DNA from: Dactylorhiza incarnata
Lineage: Eukaryota; Streptophyta; Magnoliopsida; Asparagales; Orchidaceae
DNA length: 64,000 nucleotides
Assembly: GCA_033032865.1 (NCBI GenBank)
Contig: JAWHQI010000064.1
Coordinates: 7,564,001 to 7,628,000 of the forward strand
Reading direction: 5' to 3'
The notes under the pieces were generated by a model. It searched no databases, was not told the DNA's origin, and worked only from the letters and a program-made list of their open reading frames with translations. Each line of letters begins with the position of its first letter. The first letter of the stretch is position 1. This document shows positions 22,154 through 34,219 of the stretch, piece after piece. Both the position numbers and the translations under genes were made by a program.

Positions 22154-22391
22154 TCTCCAAGGTCGTTTAAAGAATCTTTGCATGAACAATACTTACAACA
22201 TGATTGTAAATGTTCGGCCCTACAAACCGTCCAATGAATCTGCATAGCTTACGGTACTCCATCTTCCACTTATTGAGATGCATATCTTTGAGTGTCTCCT
22301 CAAAGATAGGAGCATGTCAGCCCTTCATATAAATCATGTCATCCATCAGTAGGTGTTACTGATGATAATTTGCGCCATTTAATTTTTCCAT
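22154..22391 (-). pseudogene. Element A gag N-terminus
   Basis: From ATG at 22391 the minus strand reads MEKLNGANYHQ, a stop, then LMDDMIYMKG, HAPIFEETLKDMHLNKWKMEY and FVGPNIYNHV, a typical copia gag start. The frame continues across element C into LYAKSIGIN at about 10254. Stops in place of expected Trp codons (after YHQ, KG and AKIL) suggest TGG to TGA/TAA-type decay. Confidence 0.85.
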
Positions 22392-22611
22392 TTGCTCAGA
22401 ACCTAACCTGAAGTACACTCCATCGCGTTCTGTCACTAGTCAGGCTAACCTCAGTTCTTTAAACTGATTATTTCACAGAATGCAACTCGAGAGGATAGCA
22501 AGTACCTAATAGTCGTAAACTACCGCACCTAATTACAAACTTGAAATATCTAACCGGTCCTCTCAAATCTCAAACAGGTCAACCTGACAATTGCTCTAAT
22601 AATAAACTTAT

Positions 22612-22622
22612 CCCTGATACCA
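22612..22622 (-). other. Primer-binding site of element A
   Basis: Minus strand TGGTATCAGGG, two bases downstream of the A LTR; one base differs from the usual tRNA-Met match. The 220 bp between it and the gag ATG are untranslated leader. Confidence 0.8.
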
Positions 22623-22624
22623 CT

Positions 22625-23588
22625 TGTTGGGCTAGAGAGCACACAAGCCCGACCAGAACACCTGCAAATTAGTTCAAGCAAGTATCTACACGACCCTTAA
22701 TGGTATGTCGATACACAACCAAAACACATCGCAAAATAACAGTAATAAAAAGTGACACACATATTTAACATGGAAACCCAATAGGGTGAAAGCCACAGGA
22801 CGATCAGAGTCCAACACGAAAAGCCGCCACTAAAGATGTATAAAACAAATAGGCAATTACAAGGCTTTCCCTTCTCAATCCACACAGGATCTTCACCAAC
22901 TTTGCACTACAAAATATTACACAATAAACAGTAGCAGAAAAATTGCATGTTACCGACAGTGGCGGGCGAGATGGATTACACAAATCCTCCCCAAGGCGCC
23001 TCTTCGAATCCTTGCCCAAATCTTCTCCAGATCCAATCCATATAGCAAAGTATTCCTCGTCAACGTCGCAGAGACGTTCGAAAACTCTCCCCAAACTAAG
23101 ACAGATTGTCGCAAAGTCCTCTCTAGAAATCTTCAAATGCTTGAGTTTGGAGAAAAGTGGATGTCTTACCCCTCCTCCTTCATGCCTATTTATAAAGCCA
23201 AAATCAAGAAGATATAAGTGGTATATGGCATGTGGATGAAGCTTCCCTCGGTCAAAAACACATGTCAAATAACATGAAGGTTTCTTTAGGTATTTTCCTA
23301 GAAGCTTCTTTCAAGAGCACATGTTGGTTTCATAGTCAAAGATGGCTACCCCTTTTCATACTGGCATGAAACACATGCTTAAAAAACATGATCAAAGGTG
23401 GCTGACCGCTTTCACACTTAGAAGAAAATTATCTCATCGGTGGCCAAGAGAAAACCCCTCAGTCGGACTATACCTTCTCACCACCCGCGAACCAAAATCC
23501 ATCATTCTCACCATCGAAGATTAAGTCCTCCCCCATCACCGACACTATTCCAATTTCTCTGCAGCACTCGCAACTTTCCTTTCGCCCA
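22625..23588 (-). repeat. Element A 5' LTR (about 0.96 kb)
   Basis: Ends ...CAACA on the minus strand next to the primer-binding site. A TATA box (TTTATAAATA) lies at 23187-23196, minus strand. Upstream of it are blocks such as AGGGAAGCTTCATCC, CTTTGATCATG and AAGCATGTGTTTCATG that also occur in the LTRs of gypsy element D. The outer end is taken as 23588 because D begins there; part of A's LTR may be lost. Confidence 0.7.
23187..23196 (-). promoter_or_regulatory. TATA box of element A LTR
   Basis: Minus strand TTTATAAATAGG in a TTTTGGCTTTATAAATAG context, about 395 bp into the LTR from its outer end. Confidence 0.6.
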
Positions 23589-24040
23589 TGATGATGCATA
23601 ATTTGACCTAAGTTATTAATACAAAATTTTAAATATTCTAATATAAATATATAGATATTATTAATTTTATCCATTAAATCATATCTTCTTATAATTATAT
23701 CCTAACCACGCCTATTTTACTATTTTACAGAATTCTGGGACTGTTGCATTATCAATTCTAAAGAACACGCCTTCAGTTAGGGCGTGCCAAACTAAATATC
23801 GAGAGCAATCATGTTACCGTGTTACTGAACCATATTCAAGAAGAGAATGAAGCCCCAATGGTCCGATGAGATATTTTCTGCTAAGTATGAAAGAGGCTAG
23901 CCACCTTTGACTATGAATTCAACATGTGTTCTTGAAGGACGCTTCTTGGAAAGAGAAAAATCTAGCCAACTTTGATCATGCTTTTCAAGCATGTGTCTCA
24001 TGACAAGTGTGAAAAGGAGTAGCCGTCATTGACCTTTAAA
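23589..24040 (+). repeat. Element D 5' LTR, left part
   Basis: Matches 38601-39050 of the 3' LTR, from TGATGATGCATAATTTGACC to gacctttaaa, where element E begins. About 270 bp of LTR that should follow (39052-39323 equivalent) are missing on the far side of E. Confidence 0.9.
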
Positions 24041-24042
24041 TG

Positions 24043-25227
24043 TGTTAATTTTTTTGATTTGAATCGTTTAGGAGTAAGCAGGAGTTGTATCAACTGAGTT
24101 AAAGCCAAACAACCACAATACCACGCAGCAACACAATAAACTTTATTGAAACACAATCTTCATTTACATTGCGAGGCATACATGGCGAGACATGATTCAT
24201 CAGAATCACGGAGACGAGAAGAACAAAATACACCAAAACAAATCTGGCGGCTAGACAAGCTGAGACCGCACAGACCGCTCGACTCTAGAAGTCACCCGGC
24301 TTGACCTGAGATTGCACGAACAGAAACCGGACAGACTGCCAGCACTGCAAGACCGCACCTCAGACCGCACGAACTGGAGCTTATTGGAACAAAGAACTGA
24401 AGCTGTAGCCAGGCCGCAACTCAGATCGCCTAACCACTGAAGGTCGCCTGATCGCTGAGCTCGCTGCGAACAGCACATGAACAAACATAAACCAGTTCGC
24501 AGACAGACCGCTGCCGAACTGTTTATTCAAGCTGCTGGGAATCACCAAGGAAGAAGACTGCAACCTGCTGATCGCAAACCTGTGAACACAACAAACAGTC
24601 AGCTCGCTTCTGAGACCGCCCGACCTCAAAGTGAGACCACACGAATTAACCCAGGCACAGTTCTTACAGTTCTCGTTAGGAATGACAGGCCCTGCACCTC
24701 TATTTATAGGCGGGTAGACGGATGTCGTCACCGCACAGGAGAGATACCAATCACCACTCGTCAGATCGCCAGCGGTCTCATAAGGCAGACCGCGCGATCA
24801 GACCTCTTGGACGATCACCCGACCAAGACATAGATCAGCAGACAAGATTGCGCACAGGTCACGCGAAATACGAGACCGCACACAAGTCATGCAGTCACAT
24901 GGGTACTCCTTCCTTAGACCACCAGGAGCAAACCAAGAACCATCTGACCGACTTCAGACAAGTCGCCAGATCGCCAAGACAGACCGCCCGGATAGACGGT
25001 CATATAAGAACAACCCGCCCGGTCTTCCAACAAGGAAGACGGGCCTACCAGCAGATCAACTCGGGAACAGACCGCAGCTACAAAGAACAAACCGGCAGAA
25101 CCAGCAGTCCGCCAGAACAGACCGGCAGAGCGAGACTGGCAGAATACAAGCACAGACCGCGCGGTCTCGGCGGTCTCCCAAAAACAGACCGCCCAGTCTC
25201 CACCACTTCACTTCAAAAAATTCAACA
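24043..25227 (-). repeat. Element E 3' LTR
   Basis: 1185 bp; minus strand TGTTGAATTTT...TTAACA. It holds the perfect 14-bp palindrome AGACCGCGCGGTCT (25154-25167) and many GACCGC/GCGGTC words between the U3 end and the TATA box at 24700. Confidence 0.9.
24700..24710 (-). promoter_or_regulatory. TATA box of element E 3' LTR
   Basis: Minus strand CCTATAAATAGAGG. The equivalent in the 5' LTR is at 29985-29995. Confidence 0.65.
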
Positions 25228-27111
25228 CTCCCCCTTGAAGTGGGAAGTGGAGACTAGCCCGAGTAAACTCCGCAACCGTGTAAATGGTCCCTTCGCCAGC
25301 GGCTTTGTGAAGATGTCTGCGACATTGTCCGCACTCCGAACATGCTCGACCATAAGATATCCTCCCAACACCTTTTCACGAATGAAATGGTGCTCAATCT
25401 CAATATGCTTGGTCCTCGCGTGACAGACTGGATTATTAACCAGCTTGAGAGCACTCTCATTGTCCCCGCGTAGCATAGTGGGACCTCGAACCTCCTCATG
25501 AACGTCCTCCACCAACCTTCTGAGCCAAACGGCTTCTTGAGCTGCCAAGGCCGAAGCCTTATACTCCGCTTCTGTGGTAGATACGGACATCGAGTCCTGC
25601 TTTTTGATGCACCAAGAGATAGCTATGGGGCCCATCATAAAGACATAACCAGACGTTGACCTCCGATCATCCACGTCTCCCCCGTAGTCAGCATCCATGT
25701 ATCCATGCAACTCCAAGATTGACCCTCTCCTAAATAGGAGACCCAAATCAGAGGTCAACTTCACATATTTCAGAATCCCTTTTACCGCCAAAAGAGGAGG
25801 CTTCTGTGGCTCCGCCATGTACTGACTCACTTTGCCAACTGCATAAGCAATATCAGGCCTCGTGATGGTCAAGTAAATCAGGCTCCCAACCAGGGCTCAG
25901 AACACCAACGGATCAGATAGAACTCTTCCCTCATCCATCCGAAGTTTATGATGTTGTTCCAGAGGTATAGAACTGCTCTTCCCTTCTTCCATGCCAAATC
26001 GTTGAACGATCCGCTCCGCATATCCTTCCTGAGAAACGAGCACTCCGCTCTCCTGCCTCTGGACCTCGAGTCTAAGGAAATGGTGAAGCTCCCCCAGATC
26101 CTTCATCTCAAACCTGATAGCAAGCTCAGCTCTCAGCCTTGCTACCGCCTCCTTCGAGTTCCCGGTGATAATCATGTCATCCACATACAGCAGCACAATA
26201 ACCCGAAGCGCCCCCTCCTTCTTGACAAACAAGCTAGAATCAGAGTCTGAAGCAAAGAACCCGCAGAATAAGAGATACTCCGCGATCTTTCCATACCACG
26301 CCCGAGGCGCTTGCTTCAACCCATATAAGGCCTTCTTCAGTTTGCAGACGTAGTCCGGAAGATCCTCCGAGATGAAGCCCGGCGGCTGGATCATGAAGAT
26401 ATCCTTGTCAATCTCTCCGTATAAGAAAGCATTCTTAACATCAAGCTGCCAAATCTCCCATCCACAAGATGTCGCCAAGGCAATAACAAATCTGACCGAA
26501 GTCATCTTTGCCACTGGACTAAACGTCTCATCATAATCTTCACCATACTGCTGTGAGAACCCGCGAGCTACAAGGTGAGCCTTGTATCGCTCGATCGTGC
26601 TGTCAGCTTTCTTCTTGAGCTTGTAAACCCATTTGCATGTTACAGGGGTAATGCCCTTAGGTATGGGCACTAGAGACCAAGTCTCATTCTTCCTGAGAGC
26701 ATCCATCTCTTCTTGCATAGCAATATCCCACTGCTTCAAGCCTTTAGCTTTCTCAAAGCTTGACGGCTCCCTTACATCCAAGGGACCAGCGAAGAAACAT
26801 GAAACGAAGCTCACCATGTTTCCTCCTGTATATCAATCTAGTGGCTTGATAGTTCTCTTCGACCTCCTAAGAGGTTGCACCTGACTAACCACCTCCTCAG
26901 TTGCTTCTTCTGTGCAAGCTTCTCTTCCAGACGAACTTGGAGCATCGCTCCCCCTGCTTCCAGAACCTGAAGCTTCCATCTCAGAGCTTGACACAGCTGG
27001 AGCTCCTGGTGAAACAGGCAACTCTACTTGAAGACTTCCCGCAGCTTTTCCTGCTTCATCAACCCTGCTCTCCGGTAGTTCAACTCCTGAACTCCCCTTG
27101 TAAGAAGTCAC
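25222..27111 (-). pseudogene. pol: Element E reverse transcriptase and RNase H
   Basis: One frame on the minus strand from 27111: a Ser/Glu-rich linker ending RRSKRTIKPLD, a stop near 26830, then RT with [54 protein letters not shown] and the intact active site LLYVDDMII. A second stop near 25896 lies just before ALVGSLIYLTITRPDI. RNase H follows with YMDADYGGD, STTEAEY and RGDNESA, then the copia C-terminus ADIFTKPLAKG. It ends at 25222, inside the first bases of the 3' LTR. Apart from two stops the protein looks well conserved. Confidence 0.92.
25228..25240 (-). other. Polypurine tract of element E
   Basis: Minus strand TTCAAGGGGGAG directly before the 3' LTR; the pol reading frame runs through it and ends just inside the LTR. 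Confidence 0.8.
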
Positions 27112-28417
27112 TCATCGAACACCACATCCCGAGATACCACTGATCTCCATGTCTCAGGATCCATGCACCTCCATCCTTTCTTCCGCTCATCATACCCGAC
27201 AAAGACTAGCTTCCTTGCTTTCGCATCTAGCTTTGTCCGAAGAGCATCGGGAATATGCACATAGCAGGTTGACCCGAACACCCGAAGGTGAGCAACACTT
27301 GGTTTCTCCTTGAACATCAGTTCGTGAGGGGTCTTCATGTTGATAGGACTTAGAGGCATCCTATTGATGACGTAAGCCGCACAAGACATTCCCTCCGCCC
27401 AAAAAGACATTGGGATACTCTTGGCATGAAGCCAGCATTTGCAGGTTTCCGTCAGATGACGGATCTTCCTCTCCGCAACGCCATTTTGCTGTGGACTATG
27501 GGCACAAGTGAGCTCTCTCTGAACGCCGTGTTTCCTACAAAAACTTGAGAACTCACCAGAGGTGAACTCCCCACCATTGTCAGTTCTCAATTTCTTCACC
27601 CGCAGGCCTAACCGACCTTCCACTAGCTCTTTGAACTCCACAAACTTCGCAAAGGCTTTCGACTTCTCTTTCAGAAAATACACCCAGACATATCTGGTGT
27701 AATCGTCAATCAACACCAACATATATCTGTTGCCTCCAAGGCTTGGGGTGGCAGTCGGTCCCATCAAATCACCGTGGATACACTCCAACGACGCTTTGCA
27801 TCTAGTTTGCAATTTATCAAATGGAAGTCGATGAGACTTACCAAACTGACATCCAACACAAACATGACCGTCTCCATAAGAGGACAAGCTAGGCAAGCCC
27901 TTGACAAGGCCCCTTACCGCCATAGCCTTCAATTTGTCCATGCCAACAGCCCCAACCTTTCATGCCAGATTGCCGCGCTATCGTTGGTCTTCATCTTATC
28001 AACATAGGTACTTGTCGATAACACGAACAAGTCCTTCACCCTCTTTCCAACATGGATAACATCTCCCTTTATCTCCGGTTGAGTTTTAAGAAACTTCACT
28101 TCTGTTGGGCCAAACAGAACGTGATAACTGGCATCGACCGCATTGGTCACAGAGAAGAGATTCTTCTTTATACCAGGCACGTGATAAACACTCCTCAAAG
28201 TGAGTGGACCCTTATCACTGCTCAGGGAGACAACACCTTCTTGTTCGACAGCATGAACAGAATTATCAGCCGTAATAATAACATCGTTACCTGAGTAAGG
28301 CACCAAAGAAGAGAACTTTGATTCATCCCCGGTGAGGTGATGTCCACACCCTGAATCAACAATCCAATCCTCTTCGAAGTTGATGGAAGCCAAGGCCTTA
28401 AAGGGCATCGCCGTCAT
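27108..28417 (-). pseudogene. pol: Element E protease and integrase
   Basis: 28417-27929 holds the protease WIVDSGCGHHLTGDES, RSVYHVPGIKKNLFSV and the first pair of the integrase zinc finger (WHERLG). A small deletion near 27937-27945 removes the expected second His and shifts the frame. 27941-27108 then gives CVGCQFGKSHRLPF, HGDLMGP (first Asp), RTDNGGEF (second Asp), NGVAERK (Glu) and FWAEGMSCAAYVINR. A one-base shift at about 27108-27111 separates it from the RT frame. The catalytic triad is intact. Confidence 0.92.
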
Positions 28418-28464
28418 ATTAGCCGCAAAGGCTCCTCCCCATCCAGCTTCTTCAGACTTTGGCT

Positions 28465-29238
28465 TCTCCTTCTCTGCTACATGTCCTGGCTGAAGATTAA
28501 CCCGGCAGTCCTTCTTGAAGTGGCCGGTCTTATTGCACCTGAAGCACTTTGGTCCATCTCCCTTCTTCTTCCCATCAGACTTAGGAGTATAACCCCTATC
28601 CTGCTGGCATGAAGTAGAGGGTCCATCATAACCCGACTTCTTCTTCTCTCACTTCTTCTTCTTCTTCCCAGAGCAAGTAAGTTCTCCAGCTCCAACAGAG
28701 ATGGTTGATTTGCCCAACCTTGAACTGAGTTCACAAAGGCAAGATACTCCTTCCGCAACCCGCGGATGATATGCCTCTTCAGTTTTGCCTCCGAGATAGG
28801 CTCATCAGGGTCCAATGCAGAAATCTCTGCTGTGAGGTTCTTCATCTTGAGAAAGAAGGTAGAAATAGAAAGATCACCTTGAGAGGCCTTCGCCAACTCA
28901 TTTTCAAGAATATATAGCTGAGCTACATTCTTCTTATTGAACAACCCGTCCAAAGACGTCCAAATCTCAGCAGTAGATTTACACCCGATGATGTGATCAA
29001 ACAGCTCCGGTGAGATAGCCCTCTTGAGAGTGAACTCTGCCTTAGCATTCGTCCTCCTCCAAAGTCTCACCTCTGCCATATTATCTACTGCTAAAAACAC
29101 CTCTTGTGTGTCTTCACCTCCAACTATCTCCCAAAGATCCTCGCCAAGTAAATAGCTCTCCATACATGACCTCCATTTCTTATAGTTAGTCGATGTAAGG
29201 AGTTCAATACCAAGCCCTCTTGCGAATCCGCCTTCCAT
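28465..29238 (-). pseudogene. gag: Element E gag
   Basis: ATG at 29238. About 190 residues of copia gag (LTSTNYKKWRSCMESYLLGEDLWEIV, AEIWTSLDGLFNKKN, LKRHIIRGLRKEY), then a basic stretch where the frame is lost near 28650. The zinc knuckle CFRCNKTGHFKKDC is readable in another frame at about 28550-28500. It is about 255 codons long, normal for non-Sirevirus copia gag. Confidence 0.88.
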
Positions 29239-29316
29239 GGCAATCTAAGTGGTCTCTTCTTCACAAAGACGATGGCAACTCAAGTTGATCACTGCTTATC
29301 CACTCCAAGAACCTCG

Positions 29317-29327
29317 CTTTGATACCA
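29317..29327 (-). other. Primer-binding site of element E
   Basis: Minus strand TGGTATCAAAG directly abutting the 5' LTR; tRNA-Met type with one difference. Confidence 0.82.
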
Positions 29328-30496
29328 TGTTAAAAATTTTGATTTGAATCGTTTAGGAGTAAGCAGGAGTTGTATCAACTGAGTTAAAGCCAAACAACCA
29401 CAATACCACACAACAACACAAGAAACTTTATTGAAACACAATCTTCATTTACATTGCGAGGCATACATGGCGAGACATGATTCATCAGAATCACGGAGAC
29501 GAGAAGAACAAAACACACCAAAACAAATCTGGCGGCTAGACAAGCTGAGACCGCACAGACCGCTCGACTCCAGAAGTCGCCCGGCTTGACCTGAGATCGC
29601 ATGAACAGAAACCGGACAGACTGCCAGCACTGCAAGACCGCACCTCAGACCACACGAACTGGAGCTTATTGGAACGAAGAACTGAAGCTGTCGCCAGACC
29701 GCAACTCAGATCGCCTAACCGCTGAAGGTCGCCTGATCGCTGAGCTCGCTGCGAACAGCACAAGAACGAACATAAACCAGTTCGCAGACAGACTGCTGCC
29801 GAACTGTTTATTCAAGCCGCTGGGAATCACCAAGGAAGAAGACCGCAACCTGCTGATCGCAAACCTGTGAACACAACAAACAGTCAGCTCGCTTCCGAGA
29901 CTGCCCGACCTCAAAGTGAGACCGCACGAATTAACCCAGGCACAATTCTTACAGTTCTCGTTAGGAATGACAGGCCCTGCACCTCTATTTATAGGCGGGT
30001 AGACGGATGTCGTCACCGCACAGGAGAGATACAATCACCGCCCGTCAGATCGCCAGCGGTCTCATAAGGCAGACCACGCGATCAGACCTCTTGGACGATC
30101 ACCCGACCAAGACACAGATCAGCAGACAAGATCGCGCACAGGTCGCGCGAAACACGAGACCGCGCATAAGTCGCGCGGTCACATGGGTACTCCTTCCTTA
30201 GACCACCAGGAGCAAACCAAGAACCATCTGACCGACTTCAAACAAGTCGCCAGATCGCCAAGACAGACCGCCCGGATAGACGGTCATATAAGAACAACCC
30301 GCCCAGTCTTCCAACAAGGAAGATAGGCCAACCAACAGATCAACTCGGGAACAGACCACAACTACAAAGAACAAACCGGCAGAACCAACAGTCCGGCAAA
30401 ACAGACCGGCAGAGCCAGACTGACAGAATACAAGCACAGACCGCGCGGTCTCGGCGGTCTCCCAAAAATAGACCGCCCAGTCTCGGCGGTCTCCAA
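29328..30496 (-). repeat. Element E 5' LTR (outer end truncated)
   Basis: Collinear with 24043-25227 including AGACCGCGCGGTCT at 30438-30451 and TATA at 29985-29995. The terminal bases containing TGTTGAATTTT are missing at the junction with element D at 30496/30497. Confidence 0.88.
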
Positions 30497-31331
30497 AAAA
30501 CTCCTTTTCAATAAAAAATAAAATAGTTTGCTATTTTTTTCTCTCTATGTGTGTCTTATAATGCATATTCTTAACATGATTTTCATTTCCAATATTATTA
30601 TGAGTAACAAAACATTGTTTAGTGCTTGATCAAGATGATCTGAGGAATGAAATGATCTTCTCTTCTTAATTTAATTTCTTTTTCTCTTTTAACGAATGCT
30701 TAGGATTTACCGTTGATTAATATTTAGTGAGACATATTATCGATATATGGTTTTCACTTTTGTTTCCGTTTTCTAGTAGCCGAAATGATCATGTGTACGG
30801 ATCGATCACTCATGGGTAAAGTGAGTTGAATGCAATCCTTGACAGAGGACGACGTAAATCTCCTGGATTGGAGTCAAATCCAATAGCGGGGTTCACCACG
30901 TAAAGCGAGCTTTAGGGTTTCGATTGGAGAATGAAAGTTCGGTCGATCAACCTAAACTCAGTTGGGTGTAACCTTGAAAGAGGTGCGTTCATATTTCGGG
31001 AATCTCCACGGTCCAAGTAATTTCGTTAAAGTGATTTAGAAATTTATTAATTTTTATTTTGATCGTTTCATTCCGAGGTGAGTCGAGATCGAGTGCTAGT
31101 TTAAACCACCTCTTTTTAATCATAATATCTCTTTTTACAAAAACAACAAAAAATGTATTTGATAGGATAATATCAAGTTCTTTGAAGTAGAAGTGTTCGA
31201 TGTGCCCTGGTTCTAATATGACCTTGATATTTCATATCCTATACTATAATCGATAAGGTACACTTGCCTTTATCGAGCATAAAATTGGAGAAAATTATTT
31301 CTTTTATAAAATCAAACAAATTTCTCTATCA
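30497..31331 (+). repeat. Element D 5' LTR, right part
   Basis: Matches 39324-40172 of the 3' LTR (actccttttcaataa... to atttctctatca). Together with 23589-24040 it makes an LTR short of about 270 bp. Confidence 0.9.
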
Positions 31332-31333
31332 AG

Positions 31334-31353
31334 TTTTTGGCGTCATTGCCGGG
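31334..31353 (+). other. Primer-binding site of element D
   Basis: TTTTTGGCGTCATTGCCGGG, the class found in Athila and Tat elements, just after the LTR. Confidence 0.75.
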
Positions 31354-31652
31354 AAACTTTGCGTCGATATTTTGAAAAGAAGAATAGCCATTAATTTTAT
31401 CATTTTTTTGTATTTCTGAAACAAAAAAAATCTTTAAGGTGCAACTATATTTCCAGAAAGAGAGGTTTTGGGATGTCACCCCAGCATATCTCCTAGTACC
31501 GGTGCGAACCCTTCACAGGGTAGACCTCGGAAAGTCCGGGACTAACTTAAATCGCCTAAAAAGAAGAAGAAATAAATCCATCAAGTTTTTGCATTTTTTA
31601 TTTTCTTTTATTTTTCTCTTTTCTCCTTCTCTCTTTTCATATCTTTTAGTGC
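31354..31652 (+). other. Element D untranslated leader
   Basis: About 300 bp between primer-binding site and gag ATG. It contains ggtgcgaacccttcacaggg and a T/C-rich end; no ORF of note. Confidence 0.6.
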
Positions 31653-33326
31653 ATGAGCCGAGGAAACTCTTCGAATAGTCCCGATATTCATTTTGATCCA
31701 GAGATTGAGCGCACCCTTCTGCAGCGCCTCCGAACTTGTGATCGGGATTTTGATTTGAACTTTGAAGAGTCGATCAGAGACACTACACCAGAAACTATGG
31801 GTGAGCCCAATCCCAATCCGAATGTGGCCCCGCAACGGACCATGTCCTATTATGCGCGACCGAACTTGGAAGGGACACAATCTAGTATCGTCCGCCCTAC
31901 AGTGGCGAATAACAATTTTGAGATCAAGTCTAGCATCATCCAAATGGTGCAACAATCGGTAACTTTTGATGGTTTGCCGGACGAAGATCCAAATTTGGAT
32001 CTTTCTAATTTTCTCGAAATCTGCGATACCTTTAAAATTAATGGCGTTACTGATGACATCATTCGATTGCGGTTATTCCTTTTTCCTTGCGGTCAAAGGC
32101 CAAACAGTGGTTGGGCTCTCTACCTAGAGGATACATCACTACATGGGCCGAAATGGCGGAAAAATTCTTAACTAAATATTTTCCTCCTGCCAAGACCGTC
32201 AAATTGCGCACTGATATCGCTTCTTTTATGCAAATCGACTCGGAGACTCTACGATACGTGGGAGCGCTTCAAGGAGCTTTTGCGTGGACGCCCTCACCAT
32301 GCACTTCCAACTTGGCAACAAGTACAAATTTTCTATAATGACTTAAATTTTCAAACAAGACAGATGATTGATGCGGCCGCTGGAGGTACTCTTAATAATA
32401 AAACCCCGGAGGCCGCTCAAGAGCTTTTCGAGGAAATGACCAGGAACGCTTACCAGTGGAATGTGCCCCGGTCACGTCCTAATAAGCCAGACGGTCTTTT
32501 CGAAGTTGATGCTACGACAAGTTTAGCCTTGCAAATTTAGCGCTTAACCAAGCAAGTGGCGAAGATGTCTGCTTCCTCCGCCACTTCTTCGTGGAATTAT
32601 AATAATAATGTAATAGAAGAGCAGTTTAACTACATGGGGAATCCTCCTCGGCCTTCCTATAACCCGTCCAACGTTCCGTACAATAATACTTATAATCCGA
32701 GTTATAGGACTCACCCAAATTTCTCATGGAGCAACTAAAGTAATGCCCAACGCCCGCCAAATATTAATCCACCGGGATTTCCACTAACGCCACAACCCCC
32801 GAAGCCCTCTTCAATTGAAGAGGTATTTTCAAAATATGTAGCGTCTAATGAGTCAAATATCCGGAACCTCACCGAATTGATCAAAAATTTAGAAAATCAA
32901 GTGGGGCAGCTGGCAAAAATGTTCTCCGAGCGTCAGCAAGGAGCTCTACTGGGAAATACGGAGCAAAATCCAAGGGAAAGAGCGAACGTGATTACCCTCC
33001 GCAGTGAAAAGGAGGTGGTTTCAAAACAGGACGAACCCAAGGTAACTACTTCTCCTCCTCCTCCTACTCCTATTTTATCTTCGAATTTGCCCTCTACGTT
33101 AGCTCTGCACGCTTCTAGTTCAAATATTTCGTATTCGTCTAAGCTTAGGAGCAAGTGCGCCGAGAAAAATTACAAAGAGTTCTTAAAATTTTTAAAACAA
33201 ATTCTTATTAATGTGCCCTTCTGCGATGCTATCTCTCAAATGCCAAAGTATGTGAAATATCTTAAGGAGTTGCTCTCTAATAAGAAGAAATTAGAAGATA
33301 TTTCACATATTTCCTTAAACGCATAA
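31653..33326 (+). pseudogene. gag: Element D gag
   Basis: ATG 31653. The N-terminus (FEIKSSIIQMVQQSVTFDGLPDEDPN, LSNFLEICDTFK) is followed by a frameshift near 32085 and the capsid core SLPRGYITTWAEMAEKFLTKYFPPAKT. A second shift near 32265-32280 leads to FYNDLNFQTRQMIDAAAGG and KTPEAAQELFEEM. Stops at 32538, 32736 and 33324 interrupt the remaining frame, which includes a coiled-coil-like LIKNLENQVGQLAKM and a Pro-rich linker. The pattern is that of Athila gag, about 560 codons. Confidence 0.88.
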
Positions 33327-34013
33327 TGCTCCGCGGTTATACTTAACAAATTGCCCCAAAAAGCAAATGACCCGGGACGGTTCTCCATCCCGTGCCTATT
33401 TGGCAATTTGTTAGTAAAACACGCTTTAGCTGATCTTGGAGCAAGTATAAATCTCATGCCTTTTTCATTATTCAAAAAGTTAGGTCTAGGAAATCCTAGC
33501 CCCACCCGAATGAGTATTCAACTCGCAGATCGTTCATTAAAATATCCAGTGGGGATAGTGGAGGATGTGCTCGTTAAGGTTGACAAGTTCATCTTCCTAA
33601 TGGACTTTGTCATTCTTGACATCGAAGAGGATGCCAAAGTACCCCTCATACTCGGCCGCCCCTTCCTTGCCACCTATCGCGTGATTATCGACGTAAGTAA
33701 CAGAAAGCTCCTCCTATGGGTTGGAGACGATGAAGTTACTTTTAGTATAAATCCCTCGATGTGAAACACTTTAGAGAATGACGATTTGTGTGTCTACTTA
33801 GAAGAATGTTTTAAAAATGAGTTTTATCCACTTCCCGAGTTAGTCTCCACATCGAGTAACGATTCTGAGCTCGCTGAGCTCTTTTGTCTAGAAGAAGTCT
33901 CTCGTTCCACACCACCCGAGCCGTTAGAAAAATTAAAAATTAAAACTTCATATGAAGAGCCACCCGTTTTGGAGTTAAAACAACTCCCTCCCCACCTCAA
34001 ATATCTATTTTAA
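33327..34013 (+). pseudogene. pol: Element D aspartic protease and linker
   Basis: Same frame as the end of gag. Contains LADLGASINLMP (active-site Asp; retropepsin DLGA form typical of Athila) and VPLILGRPFLAT near the C-terminus. A stop at 33762-33764, then a Glu-rich linker to 34013. From 34014 to 34219 the sequence continues as degraded linker. Confidence 0.85.
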
Positions 34014-34219
34014 AAAACAGATTCTAAGCTACCCGTTATTGTCTCATCCGAACTGAGTGATTCAGAAATTTCTAAATTGACTCAAGCAATCACCATCACG
34101 CAATTGCGTGACAAATTTCGAATATTAAGGGTATTAGCCCTTCCTTCTGCACTCACAAAATCTTCCTCGGAGAGAATTCCCGCAACACAGTCCAACCTCA
34201 ACGACGACTAAACCCGAAT

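Larger units (their letters stand above)
1..23588 (-). mobile_element. Element A: fragmented Ty1/copia retrotransposon hosting B and C
   Basis: Composite annotation. On the minus strand the pieces run 5' to 3' as LTR (23588-22625), primer-binding site (22622-22612), gag (22391-22154, then 10259-9766), protease (about 9680), integrase (4218-2986) and reverse transcriptase (2625-2091). The order PR-IN-RT is that of Ty1/copia. Element C interrupts gag and leaves the duplication CAACG at 10255-10259 and 22149-22153. Element B interrupts the protease/integrase stretch and leaves ACTAG at 4214-4218 and GCTAG at 9414-9418 (4 of 5 match). Reading across both insertions restores copia gag-pol order, which is the main evidence for nesting. 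The RNase H end and 3' LTR would lie left of base 1. Many stops and frameshifts make it inactive. Confidence 0.85.
24043..30496 (-). mobile_element. Element E: Ty1/copia element nested in D's 5' LTR
   Basis: LTRs at 24043-25227 (3') and 29328-30496 (5', outer end missing) enclose about 4.1 kb with gag, protease, integrase, RT and RNase H in copia order on the minus strand. Primer-binding site at 29317-29327, polypurine tract at 25228-25240. A handful of frameshifts and stops makes it a recent pseudo-element. The two LTRs differ mostly by single bases. Confidence 0.92.
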
